Below, piece after piece: positions 42,368-50,256 of a stretch of DNA of 64,000 nt; the first letter of the stretch is position 1; the number at the start of each line of letters is the position of its first letter. The position numbers and the translations under genes were made by a program. This stretch comes from Candidatus Devosia phytovorans. GTDB taxonomy: Bacteria > Pseudomonadota > Alphaproteobacteria > Rhizobiales > Devosiaceae. The notes beneath the pieces were generated by a model that searched no databases, was not told the origin of the DNA, and worked only from the letters and a program-made list of their open reading frames with translations. The stretch is taken from positions 4,253,501 to 4,317,500 of the forward strand of contig CP119312.1 in NCBI GenBank assembly GCA_029202405.1. Reading direction: 5' to 3'.

Positions 42368-42447
42368 AGGTTAGAGTCGGTCCGATAGGGAGGGTGGAAT
42401 CCCCGCTATCGAACCTGACCAGTCCAGCTGTCTTGGCAGACCGCTGG
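42368..42447 (+). ncRNA. Structured leader element, possible cis-regulatory RNA
   Basis: First structure: AGGTT (42368-42372) pairs with AACCT (42412-42416), and CGATAG (42383-42388) with CTATCG (42406-42411), leaving a 10-base bulge on one side; an inner GGA/TCC extends the stem. Second structure: CCAGC-T-GTCT-TGGC-AGAC-C-GCTGG (42424-42447). It lies 120-200 bases upstream of the gene at 42570. It does not match a riboswitch class I know. Confidence 0.4.
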
Positions 42448-42569
42448 GTGGCTGGGCGGGGCTTTAGCACCGGCATTTCGGCTTGGCGACAGAAATGTCG
42501 TCATCTCGTCACAAATCTTGTCTGTTCTGAGCAGGTCTATTTCAGCGTCAACCCATTGTCCGGTCTCGT

Positions 42570-43574
42570 ATGCCCTTATCACGCCGTCACTTTCTTGGCC
42601 TTGCGGGAGCTGCCCTTTTCACTCCGGCCCTCGCCAAGGAGAAGATATTGCACGCCTATAATATCGAGATGCTGCACCAGAGCATTGGCGAGGGCGATCC
42701 TCGCGGCGATGGCTGGGCTTTCGGCCTGCCGCCAGGCATCAGCCCGGCGCAATGGCCGCTCGATCCTAACAACGGCTATCCGCTCAATCACGGTTTCACT
42801 ATCCGCCTGCCCGAGGATTATCGCGTGCATGGGCCCGATATCGTCGCGCTCAGTTTTTTCGCGGTGGCCTTCGACCACAATGACGGCATGCCGCTCACCG
42901 CGCCCAGGGTGCGAGCGTTTTTCGACGAGGTCGATCCACAAAAGCCGAGCGATCCGTTCCTTGTGCCCTTCTGGGAGGCGCGGCAGGGGGAGCATCCGCG
43001 TCTGCACCGCATGAAGGACATTCTAGATCTTGAATATGCGGTCATCCTGCTGACCGAAAAAGAGTTCAACGGGCCCTTCACCTGGCCGCCGCGCTTCGAC
43101 GGCAATCCGCACCTTGTCGAGGTTCCGACGCCCGCCTGGATGGATCATGGCTCGGCTTCTGCCTTCTGGGATGCGAGCTACATCATGGGGCCGATGCCGC
43201 CGGAGGACTATTTCGTCTACAAGCAGCTGGGCGGCATTCCCGATCCTGGCCTGGCATTCAACCGCGCCATCAGGATCACGACCCGCAACGAGGATCCCAA
43301 TGCCGGTGTTGCGCCGGACGAGTTTGGCGACAACGGCTACCAGCGCGAATATTACTGGGAAGGCGGCGTCGTCGAGACGGAGAATTACCGTCTGCACAAA
43401 TGGGTCAAAAGCCACCTGCCCAACCATATCGGCGGCACAATGCGCCCCATCCAGGGCTTCCCCGATTTCAGCCCCTATCACTTAGGCTTTGAAGAATATT
43501 TCGGCGGCTACAACTTCGGTGGCGGCAATGCCCAGCTCGATTTTAAGGACATGAAGTTCGACTGGGCGCAGTGA
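42570..43574 (+). CDS. Tat-exported protein of unknown family
   Basis: 334 residues. A twin-arginine signal (SRRHFLGLAGAALFTPALA) is followed by a 310-residue domain rich in Trp, Tyr, Phe and Pro: HQSIGEGDPRGDGWAFGLPP, LNHGFTIRLPEDYRVHGPD, VALSFFAVAFDHNDGMPLT, and a C-terminal YHLGFEEYFGGYNFGGGNAQ. I do not recognise it. There is no clear ribosome site. The gene shares a 334-bp control region with that of the Tat-exported VOC protein, which suggests a joint role. Confidence 0.8.
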   Translation: MPLSRRHFLGLAGAALFTPALAKEKILHAYNIEMLHQSIGEGDPRGDGWAFGLPPGISPAQWPLDPNNGYPLNHGFTIRLPEDYRVHGPDIVALSFFAVAFDHNDGMPLTAPRVRAFFDEVDPQKPSDPFLVPFWEARQGEHPRLHRMKDILDLEYAVILLTEKEFNGPFTWPPRFDGNPHLVEVPTPAWMDHGSASAFWDASYIMGPMPPEDYFVYKQLGGIPDPGLAFNRAIRITTRNEDPNAGVAPDEFGDNGYQREYYWEGGVVETENYRLHKWVKSHLPNHIGGTMRPIQGFPDFSPYHLGFEEYFGGYNFGGGNAQLDFKDMKFDWAQ

Positions 43575-43614
43575 GTTTATAGCGTCTGTCCGGTCACCGG
43601 GTCATCTCCGCCCA

Positions 43615-43754
43615 CGGTGTCATCCCGGCCTTGAGCCGGGATCCATCCGCAGATGGTTGTCTTGCCGCAAGGCCGCCGTCGCTATCGCCACCACCCTGCA
43701 GCTGCGGCTTGATCTCAAGATGGGCCCCGGCTCAAGGCCGGGGTGACATCGAGT
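43615..43754. repeat. Dispersed inverted-repeat element, copy 2
   Basis: About 140 bp. Left arm CGGTGTCATCCCGGCCTTGA and right arm ending TGACATCGAG. The centre has GCCGCAAGGCCGCCGT. It lies between the convergent unknown Tat-protein gene and ilvD and may act as a terminator for both. Confidence 0.88.
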
Positions 43755-43781
43755 TTGAGGCGCTGCCGGAGAAAACCGAAC

Positions 43782-45635
43782 CTAATTCCACAGCTTGTCG
43801 ATGGCCTTGGTGTCGCGCACGGCACCCTTTGATGCCGAGGTCACCAGAGCGGCGTAGGCCTTGAGGGCCGTCGTCACGTTGCGCTTGCGCGGCTTGGCTG
43901 GCTTCCAGCCGAGCTTGTCCTGTTCGGCGCGGCGGGTGGCCAGTTCGGCGTCGCTGACCAGCACGTTGACGGTGCGGTTGGGGATATCGATCTCGACAAT
44001 ATCGCCCTCGCGCACGAGGCCGATGGCGCCGCCTTCGGCAGCTTCGGGCGATGCGTGGCCGATGGAAAGGCCCGAGGTGCCCCCGGAGAAACGGCCGTCG
44101 GTGAGGAGGGCACAGGCCTTGCCGAGGCCTTTCGACTTCAGATAGCTCGTCGGGTAGAGCATTTCCTGCATGCCTGGTCCGCCGCGCGGGCCTTCGTAGC
44201 GGATCACCAGCACGTCGCCGGCCTTGATCTCGTTGCTGAGAATGGCTTTCACCGTCGCATCCTGGCTCTCGAAGACGCGGGCCGGACCGGTGAACTTGAG
44301 GATGGATTCATCGACACCGGCGGTCTTCACGATGCAGCCGTCGAGCGCGATATTGCCCTTGAGCACTGCGAGGCCGCCGTCCTTGGAGAAGGGCGTTTCG
44401 GCCGAGCGAATGACGCCGTTCTGGCGATCGAGATCGAGTTCGGCCCAGCGGTTGGATTGGGAGAAAGCCTGGGTGGTGCGCACGCCGCCGGGGGCGGCCA
44501 TGTAGAAATTGCGCACGCTTTCCGAATTGGTGCGGGAAATGTCCCACTTGTCGATGGCGTCACCCATGGTCGCGGCATGGACGGTGGGTTCGCTGCGATT
44601 GATCAGGCCGGCGCGATCGAGCTGACCCAGGATGGCGAAGATGCCGCCGGCACGGTGTACGTCTTCCATATGCACGTCATTTTTAGCGGGCGCGACCTTG
44701 GAGAGCACCGGCACCTTGAGGCTCAAGCGGTTGATGTCGTCCATGGTGAAATCGACGCCGCCTTCATAGGCAGCGGCCAGGATATGCAGCACGGTGTTGG
44801 TCGAGCCACCCATGGAAATGTCGAGCGCCATGGCGTTTTCGAAGGCGGCCTTGGTGGCGATGGAGCGTGGCAGGACCGAAGCGTCGTCCTGCTCATACCA
44901 GCGGCGGGCCAGGTCGACGATCAGATGGCCGGCTTCCTGGAACAGGCGCTTGCGGTCCGAATGGGTGGCGAGCGTGGAACCGTTGCCGGGCAGGCTCAGA
45001 CCCAGCGCTTCGGTCAGGCAGTTCATCGAGTTGGCGGTGAACATGCCCGAGCAGGAGCCGCAAGTGGGGCAGGCGGCTTCTTCCACGGCCTGCACTTCCT
45101 CGTCGGTATAATGTTCGTCGGCGGCCATCACCATGGCGTCGACCAGGTCGAGGGCCTGCAGCTTGCCCTTGATCATCGCTTTGCCGGCTTCCATGGGGCC
45201 ACCGGAGACAAAGACCACGGGGATGTTGAGCCGCATGGCGGCGTTGAGCATGCCGGGGGTGATCTTGTCACAATTGGAAATGCAGACCATGGCATCGGCG
45301 GTATGAGCATTGACCATATATTCCACCGAGTCCGCGATGATGTCGCGGCTGGGCAGCGAATAGAGCATGCCGTCATGGCCCATGGCGATGCCGTCATCGA
45401 CCGCGATGGTGTTGAATTCCTTGGCAACGCCACCGGCCGCCTCGATCTCGCGGGCGACCAACTGGCCGAGATCTTTCAGATGCACATGGCCGGGAACGAA
45501 CTGGGTGAAGCTGTTGACGACGGCGATGATGGGCTTGCCGAAATCGCCGTCCTTCATGCCCGTGGCGCGCCAGAGGCCACGCGCGCCGGCCATGTTGCGG
45601 CCATGGGTGGTGGTGCGGGAACGATATGCGGGCAT
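43782..45635 (-). CDS. ilvD: Dihydroxyacid dehydratase
   Basis: 617 residues, full length. ATG at 45635 with GAGGA upstream. Fe-S and active-site motifs CISNCDKITPGMLNAAMRLN, ACPTCGSCSGMFTANSMNCL, and the C-terminal TDGRFSGGTSGLSIGHASPE are intact. It makes 2-keto acids for valine, leucine and isoleucine. No other ilv gene is near. The palindrome at 45716-45741 lies in its upstream region. Confidence 0.98.
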   Translation of the reverse strand: MPAYRSRTTTHGRNMAGARGLWRATGMKDGDFGKPIIAVVNSFTQFVPGHVHLKDLGQLVAREIEAAGGVAKEFNTIAVDDGIAMGHDGMLYSLPSRDIIADSVEYMVNAHTADAMVCISNCDKITPGMLNAAMRLNIPVVFVSGGPMEAGKAMIKGKLQALDLVDAMVMAADEHYTDEEVQAVEEAACPTCGSCSGMFTANSMNCLTEALGLSLPGNGSTLATHSDRKRLFQEAGHLIVDLARRWYEQDDASVLPRSIATKAAFENAMALDISMGGSTNTVLHILAAAYEGGVDFTMDDINRLSLKVPVLSKVAPAKNDVHMEDVHRAGGIFAILGQLDRAGLINRSEPTVHAATMGDAIDKWDISRTNSESVRNFYMAAPGGVRTTQAFSQSNRWAELDLDRQNGVIRSAETPFSKDGGLAVLKGNIALDGCIVKTAGVDESILKFTGPARVFESQDATVKAILSNEIKAGDVLVIRYEGPRGGPGMQEMLYPTSYLKSKGLGKACALLTDGRFSGGTSGLSIGHASPEAAEGGAIGLVREGDIVEIDIPNRTVNVLVSDAELATRRAEQDKLGWKPAKPRKRNVTTALKAYAALVTSASKGAVRDTKAIDKLWN

Positions 45636-45715
45636 GACACAATCCTCGAAGGTCTGACGCGATTAGACACGCGTTGTTTGGCCTTTCTTAGACCCATTCC
45701 AGAATCGGATCAATG

Positions 45716-45741
45716 CAAACCGTACCCGCGGGTACGGTTTG
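45716..45741. promoter_or_regulatory. 26-bp perfect palindrome upstream of ilvD
   Basis: The half site is CAAACCGTACCCG, mirrored exactly. It lies 80 bases before ilvD and 57 bases before the divergent small gene. The length and perfect symmetry suit a dimeric repressor, for example of the TetR type. Confidence 0.6.
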
Positions 45742-45797
45742 TTGCTGCATCGTCATCGCTGCTCGCGCGTTGGCTTGCACGGACAGAGGAGCATTTC

Positions 45798-46172
45798 ATG
45801 GCTGAACAGCGAAATTATCGACAGGTAGGGATCGGGGAGGCCAATCTCGAAGCGGTGACGGTGGGGATCGAGAAAGGGATGGATGGCGGGCTCAAGGCCG
45901 CTGTCTGGTGGGAGGCGGTGGGCGATGTTGATGCCGACGAGGCCGAGTTTGACGATGTGCTGGCGGCGCTTGCAGCGGCCGAGGCGGCGCGGGAGTTACA
46001 CGGGCTCAAGGAAGTGGTGATTGCCCTTCAGGAAGACATCACCTGGCAGGCGCAATGGGGCGCGCTCGACGTCCGCAACAAGGAGCCGATCGGCGATATC
46101 AGGCCGACCGATCTTTCGAGCGATGAAGCCTATGAGCTGGCCGCAGGGATCGAGGAGCAGCGGGACGCCTGA
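45798..46172 (+). CDS. Small acidic protein, unrecognised
   Basis: 124 residues from ATG at 45798, with AGAGGAG six bases upstream. Acidic and Ala-rich: VGIGEANLEAVTVGIEKGMD, LKAAVWWEAVGDVDADEAEF, ALDVRNKEPIGDIRP. No signal peptide or membrane helix. I do not know the family. It is divergent from ilvD, with the 26-bp palindrome between them, so both could be under the same regulator. Confidence 0.7.
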   Translation: MAEQRNYRQVGIGEANLEAVTVGIEKGMDGGLKAAVWWEAVGDVDADEAEFDDVLAALAAAEAARELHGLKEVVIALQEDITWQAQWGALDVRNKEPIGDIRPTDLSSDEAYELAAGIEEQRDA

Positions 46173-46175
46173 GAC

Positions 46176-46210
46176 AAAAAGTCCGTGCGGCGCAGGTGCG
46201 CCACACGGAC
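46176..46210 (-). terminator. Terminator of the winged-helix protein gene
   Basis: On the reverse strand a long stem (GTCCGTG with CACGGAC, and GGCGCA with TGCGCC, interrupted by one mismatched pair) is followed by TTTTT. It lies 68 bases past the stop codon at 46278. Confidence 0.82.
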
Positions 46211-46277
46211 AAGGAAGGTAGTTAGGTCGAAACCACCGACCCCCAGATAAGCACAGACATGCCTCTTGCGGTGGAAT

Positions 46278-47231
46278 TTATTGCGTAGATCGCTGAATTT
46301 CTGCGACCTGTGCGCGAGTTAGCTGCCACCAGCGATCATTGGCCGACATCATGCTGGCAATGAAATAGTCGGCGTGACGCCAGAGTTCGGGGGTCAGTTC
46401 GATGTCATTGCCACCGTTGCCATAGCGCCGCAGCAGTCCAGAACTCTCCAACGCTGCCAGCAGATTGCGAATATGGGTCCGCGAGGTGTCGATGCGTTCC
46501 GAAGCCGCCGCATAGCTCAGCGACACTCGGGAAGGATCGCCTCCGGCCAAGGCCCGCTGAAGATAAAGAAAGATGATCTTGGCCCCATCCTGCCGCATCA
46601 CGAAGCCCACCAGCGGATTGACCTTGGTGTCCAGAACGTCGAAGGCCTTTTCATGCAGGTCGTTGCTGATGGCGCGGTGCACCTGGCGATGCAGGGGCTC
46701 GTGCGCAAACATTGCGTCATAGTCCCGGCTGTCGGGCCGCAACACGGCGAGCGCACGGGTATGGTTGTCGTGCCAGGCGCAATCTTCGGCAACCATGCGT
46801 TGCGTCGGTCGCACCAGGCGGACCCGCTTGTCGGCCGGTGCCACCTGCAGCTCGATCAGGCCGATCTGGCGCATGCGTGCCAGCATCTCGTCGGTGCTGC
46901 GGTCACTGGCAAGGCCGAAGTTTGCGAAGCTTTCGCGAATGCGGTTGATCGTCGGCCAGTCTTTTCGGGCCTCGCCGCGTGCCTCGTAGATGGCGATGAC
47001 GAGATTGAACAGCACGAGCCCCGCAACATCCTGCATGACGCGACTTATGGCAGGGTCGGGACTGTGGCTCTGGACCAGGACCTGAATGTAACAATCACGC
47101 GCCTGAGGCCAGCGCGGATGGGCGAGGATCTGTTCTGTCGAAAGGAAGGTGATCTGCGCGAGAAGGGACGAAATGCCTGTGCCGTCACGCTCCGCTGCAG
47201 GCGCGCCCGCCTTGAATTGATCCGAAGTCAT
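46278..47231 (-). CDS. Putative DNA-binding regulator with two winged-helix segments
   Basis: 317 residues. A helical segment (residues 50-90) precedes a first winged-helix-like segment (WPTINRIRESFANFGLASDR, STDEMLARMRQIGLIELQVA). A middle region of about 90 residues is unassigned. The C-terminal segment LSYAAASERIDTSRTHIRNL and LAALESSGLLRR is a good winged helix, near 230-290. No membrane or signal sequence. A transcription regulator is likely, but the family name and target are not known. It has its own terminator. Confidence 0.7.
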   Translation of the reverse strand: MTSDQFKAGAPAAERDGTGISSLLAQITFLSTEQILAHPRWPQARDCYIQVLVQSHSPDPAISRVMQDVAGLVLFNLVIAIYEARGEARKDWPTINRIRESFANFGLASDRSTDEMLARMRQIGLIELQVAPADKRVRLVRPTQRMVAEDCAWHDNHTRALAVLRPDSRDYDAMFAHEPLHRQVHRAISNDLHEKAFDVLDTKVNPLVGFVMRQDGAKIIFLYLQRALAGGDPSRVSLSYAAASERIDTSRTHIRNLLAALESSGLLRRYGNGGNDIELTPELWRHADYFIASMMSANDRWWQLTRAQVAEIQRSTQ

Positions 47232-47310
47232 GATGTTCCGCCTGGCCCCAGTGACCAGACGGTAGCGGCGCTAAATTGGGCTGCCAATAAAGGATTTGAT
47301 TGACAAAATC

Positions 47311-47745
47311 TCAGTTGTTTATGCTGACGATCCCCCATTGTGTCTCGGCGCAGGCCTCGTCGAGGCAGACATTGGTCATCCACAGCGCGCCATTGGCAAA
47401 GCCGACACCCTCGCCGGTGACGATCAGGTCGGCGTAATCCTGGCTGGCCAGCGCTGCCTGGATGTCGGGCGTGAGGATAGTGTCGAAATTCTCGACCAGA
47501 TCCTCGGGGGTCTCGATCTCGTAGCTGACTTCAGCGCCATTGATGGCCAGGGGATAAAAGGCCAGGTCGGCAAAGGCGGTTCGGTCGTCGAACAGGAATG
47601 CATCCTGCAAGGCCCCGAAAGCCTCGCCGAACAGGTCGGAATCGCCATGAATGTTCTCGATCGAGGCCAGAACCTCTTCGCTCTGGGCCATGGCCGGCAT
47701 GGTGGATGCGAAAAGGGCGACGAGGGCGATTTGGCTCAGGCGCAT
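47311..47745 (-). CDS. Secreted protein, unrecognised (possibly NTF2-like)
   Basis: 144 residues. A signal peptide (1-20) ends PAMA-Q. The mature part is acidic with FGEAFGALQDAFLFDDRTAF and LVENFDTILTPDIQAALASQ, the size and helix-then-sheet order of periplasmic NTF2-like proteins. Two cysteines (NVCLDEACAE) near the end may form a disulfide. Function unknown. GGAG precedes the ATG at 47745. Confidence 0.72.
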   Translation of the reverse strand: MRLSQIALVALFASTMPAMAQSEEVLASIENIHGDSDLFGEAFGALQDAFLFDDRTAFADLAFYPLAINGAEVSYEIETPEDLVENFDTILTPDIQAALASQDYADLIVTGEGVGFANGALWMTNVCLDEACAETQWGIVSINN

Positions 47746-47779
47746 AATGGCTCCAGATGGCTGGTGTTGACGGCCTTTG

Positions 47780-48520
47780 TCAGGCTGCGGGCTTTTCCGC
47801 CATGATCATGTAGTTGATCGCCATGTCAGAAGAACGGCGCCATTCGTCGCCGATGGGATGAAACACCACGCCGGTCTCATGGATCACGCGCAGCCCGTTG
47901 CGGGTGAGCAGGGTCTTGATTTCCTCGGGCGTCAGAAACTTGTTCCAGTCATGCGTGCCCTTGGGCAGCCAGCGCAGCACCTGCTCGGCACCAAACACGG
48001 CAAAGAGCTTTGCCCGTAAGGTGCGGTTGAGCGTCGCCGTCAGCGTCAGTCCGCCAGGCCTCACGAGATCGGCGCAGCTCTTCATGTAGAGCGGCACATT
48101 GTCGACATGCTCCACCACTTCCATGTTGAGCACGAGATCGTATTTCTGGCCCTTTGCGGCCAGGGCCTCGCTGGTTGTGGCCTCATAGGCGATATCGAGG
48201 CCGGACTGTTCGGCATGGATTTTCGCGATGGCGATATTGCGCTCGGCCGCGTCGATCCCGGTCACCGTGGCGCCGAGCCGTGCCAGCGGTTCGCAGAGCA
48301 ACCCGCCGCCGCAGCCGACATCGAGGATGTTCAGCCCCGCGAAGGGCCGCATGTCATTGCCGTCACGACCAAAATGGCTGAGCAAATATTCGCGGATATA
48401 GCCCAGCCGCACCGGGTTGAACTTGTGCAGCGGCTTGAACTTGCCCTTGGGGTCCCACCACTCTTCAGCCATGGCGGTAAATTTGGCCACTTCGGCGTCA
48501 TTGATGGTGGTCTCGGTCAT
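47780..48520 (-). CDS. ubiG: Ubiquinone biosynthesis O-methyltransferase
   Basis: 246 residues from ATG at 48520, with AGGAG eight bases upstream. SAM-binding motif LNILDVGCGGGLLCEPLARL, conserved start VAKFTAMAEEWWDPKGKFKP and KFNPVRLGYIREYL. It performs both O-methylations of the ubiquinone ring. Single gene, divergent from the RsmB-family methyltransferase gene. Confidence 0.96.
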   Translation of the reverse strand: MTETTINDAEVAKFTAMAEEWWDPKGKFKPLHKFNPVRLGYIREYLLSHFGRDGNDMRPFAGLNILDVGCGGGLLCEPLARLGATVTGIDAAERNIAIAKIHAEQSGLDIAYEATTSEALAAKGQKYDLVLNMEVVEHVDNVPLYMKSCADLVRPGGLTLTATLNRTLRAKLFAVFGAEQVLRWLPKGTHDWNKFLTPEEIKTLLTRNGLRVIHETGVVFHPIGDEWRRSSDMAINYMIMAEKPAA

Positions 48521-48651
48521 GGCTGCAGCTCCTGTTGGCCGCATATGAGCCCGATGACATGGCAGAGGCAAGGCGCGGGTGGTCGCAGCCAATGGGCAAT
48601 GGTCATAGCCACTCGCTTCCCCTATGGTGCCGCCCGTCTTCTCCAGCCCGA

Positions 48652-49971
48652 TTGCCGCCCTTGTCACCTTCTGCTCGCCTGCAAGCCGTTCTCGAATTGA
48701 CCCGGGAAATCGACCTCATCGCACGTCCTGCCGATGCGGTGATTTCCGCCTGGGTGCGCTCCCGCCGCGACATTGGCGACAAGGATCGCGGTGCGATCCT
48801 CGACCTCACGCAAAGGTTGATGCGTCATCATGCGCGTTTGGGCTGGTGGCTCGACCGAGCCGGCGCCGAGGACAATGTTCGCAGTCGCCTGCTCGCCTGG
48901 TTGCGCCTCGATGGCTATGCACCAGACCGGATTTCGGGCCTGTTCAATGGCGGCGACGATGCTCCTCTTCGCCTCGACGAAAGCGAGCGCGTTTTGCTGG
49001 GCAAGTTGGATGGCGCCAATATCGTGCATGCCGACATGCCGGACGAGACCCGCGTCGAATGCCCGGATTGGGCAGCGGATGCGCTGCGCCGCCGCTTTGG
49101 CGACGATTTCCTCATGGAAATGACGGCCATGCTGACCGAACCGCCACTGGACCTGCGTGCCAACACACTTAAAACCGATCGCGATACCATGCTACGCGCT
49201 GTGCATGACCTTGGTTTCAAGGCCAAGGCCGCGTTGCTCTCGCCGCTGGGCATTCGGGTCGACGAACGGCTGTCGCTTGATCGCCTGCCCATGCTCAGGG
49301 CCGGCGAAGTCGAAATCCAGGACGAGGGCTCGCAGCTGGTCGCCATGCTGGTCGACGCCAGGCCGGGCGATCGCGTGGTCGATTTCTGCGCCGGGGCCGG
49401 GGGCAAGACCTTGGCGCTGGCCGCGCAGATGAAGAACAAGGGCCATATCGTGGCCTGCGACGTCAACGAAGGCCGTCTCAAGCGCGCGGTGGAGCGTTTC
49501 CGCAAGGCCGGCGTGCACAATGCCGAAACGCGGCTGCTGTCGAGCGAAAGCGACAAATGGGTCAAGCGGCATAAGCTCGGCTTCGATCGTGTGCTGATCG
49601 ATGCCCCTTGCAGCGGTACCGGCACCTGGCGGCGCAACCCGGATGCGCGCTGGCGGCCGGAGGAAGAGCAGGGGCTCGAGGCGCTGATCGTGCTGCAGGG
49701 AAAAATCCTCACCAGCGCGGCGCGACTGGTCAAGCCCGGCGGACGGCTGGTCTATGCAACGTGTTCGCTGTTGCCGGAAGAAAACGAAGACCAGATCGCA
49801 CGGTTTCTTGCGGCGCATCCGGACTATTCCGTGGTGCCGCTCTCCGAAGCCGCACCGCAAATCACCAATTCGGCGCATCCAGACCATCTGTCCCTCACGC
49901 CGGCACGGCATGGCACGGATGGCTTCTTTGCGGCGGTGCTGCAACGAAAGGCGGCCGTTGAAGGCATTTGA
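48652..49971 (+). CDS. RsmB/NOP-family RNA (cytosine-5) methyltransferase
   Basis: 439 residues from TTG at 48652; TTG at 48661 is as likely and no ribosome site decides. The N-terminal NusB-like region is followed by the methyltransferase fold: SAM site VVDFCAGAGGKTLALAAQMK, catalytic DAPCSGTGTWRRNPD and YATCSLLPEENEDQIARFL with its second cysteine. Such enzymes methylate C967 of 16S rRNA or related sites; the exact position is not certain. The third repeat copy follows. Confidence 0.92.
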   Translation: MPPLSPSARLQAVLELTREIDLIARPADAVISAWVRSRRDIGDKDRGAILDLTQRLMRHHARLGWWLDRAGAEDNVRSRLLAWLRLDGYAPDRISGLFNGGDDAPLRLDESERVLLGKLDGANIVHADMPDETRVECPDWAADALRRRFGDDFLMEMTAMLTEPPLDLRANTLKTDRDTMLRAVHDLGFKAKAALLSPLGIRVDERLSLDRLPMLRAGEVEIQDEGSQLVAMLVDARPGDRVVDFCAGAGGKTLALAAQMKNKGHIVACDVNEGRLKRAVERFRKAGVHNAETRLLSSESDKWVKRHKLGFDRVLIDAPCSGTGTWRRNPDARWRPEEEQGLEALIVLQGKILTSAARLVKPGGRLVYATCSLLPEENEDQIARFLAAHPDYSVVPLSEAAPQITNSAHPDHLSLTPARHGTDGFFAAVLQRKAAVEGI

Positions 49972-49982
49972 GACTGCCATAC

Positions 49983-50122
49983 ATTCGATGTCACCCCGGC
50001 CTTGAGCCGGGACCCATCTCGAGATGGCCGTCCTACCGCAAGGTCGCCGTGCTCTTCATCGACACCTCGCGGCTGTGCCAGAATATCGAGATGGCCCCGG
50101 CACAAGGCCGGGGTGACGCTGT
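49983..50122. repeat. Dispersed inverted-repeat element, copy 3
   Basis: About 140 bp. Left arm CGATGTCACCCCGGCCTTGA, right arm GCACAAGGCCGGGGTGACG; the right arm has CACAAGG instead of CTCAAGG. The centre has CTACCGCAAGGTCGCCGT. It lies between the rRNA methyltransferase gene and lysC, both on the forward strand. Confidence 0.88.
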
Positions 50123-50256
50123 GGGTGGGGAAGAGCAGGTGGGAATTCAACCCGCATACGCCCATTGATCGCGTCACCGCTTTGTCGTATCTCCCGCGCC
50201 AAGAATAGCGTACCGCCGGGTTCGGCGTGCAGTGCTTTGGATTTTCGGGGAAGCAA

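Larger units (their letters stand above)
42236..42569. other. Divergent region between two Tat-protein genes
   Basis: 334 bp with no gene. It contains a near-palindrome just before the VOC gene (42255-42274) and two adjacent hairpin structures (42368-42447) that would form in the leader of the forward gene. See the separate entries. Confidence 0.6.

Noticed and set aside
42383..42411. FMN riboswitch suggested by GGAGGGTGGAATCCCC
   Set aside because: Only a short resemblance to one hairpin of the RFN element; the conserved CCGGCGGT and multi-stem junction are missing and the neighbouring genes are not riboflavin-related.
44055..46172. A 705-codon open frame on the forward strand
   Set aside because: Most of it is antisense to ilvD and arises from GC-rich codon use. 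Only its last 125 codons (45798-46172) have their own ribosome site and are kept as a gene.
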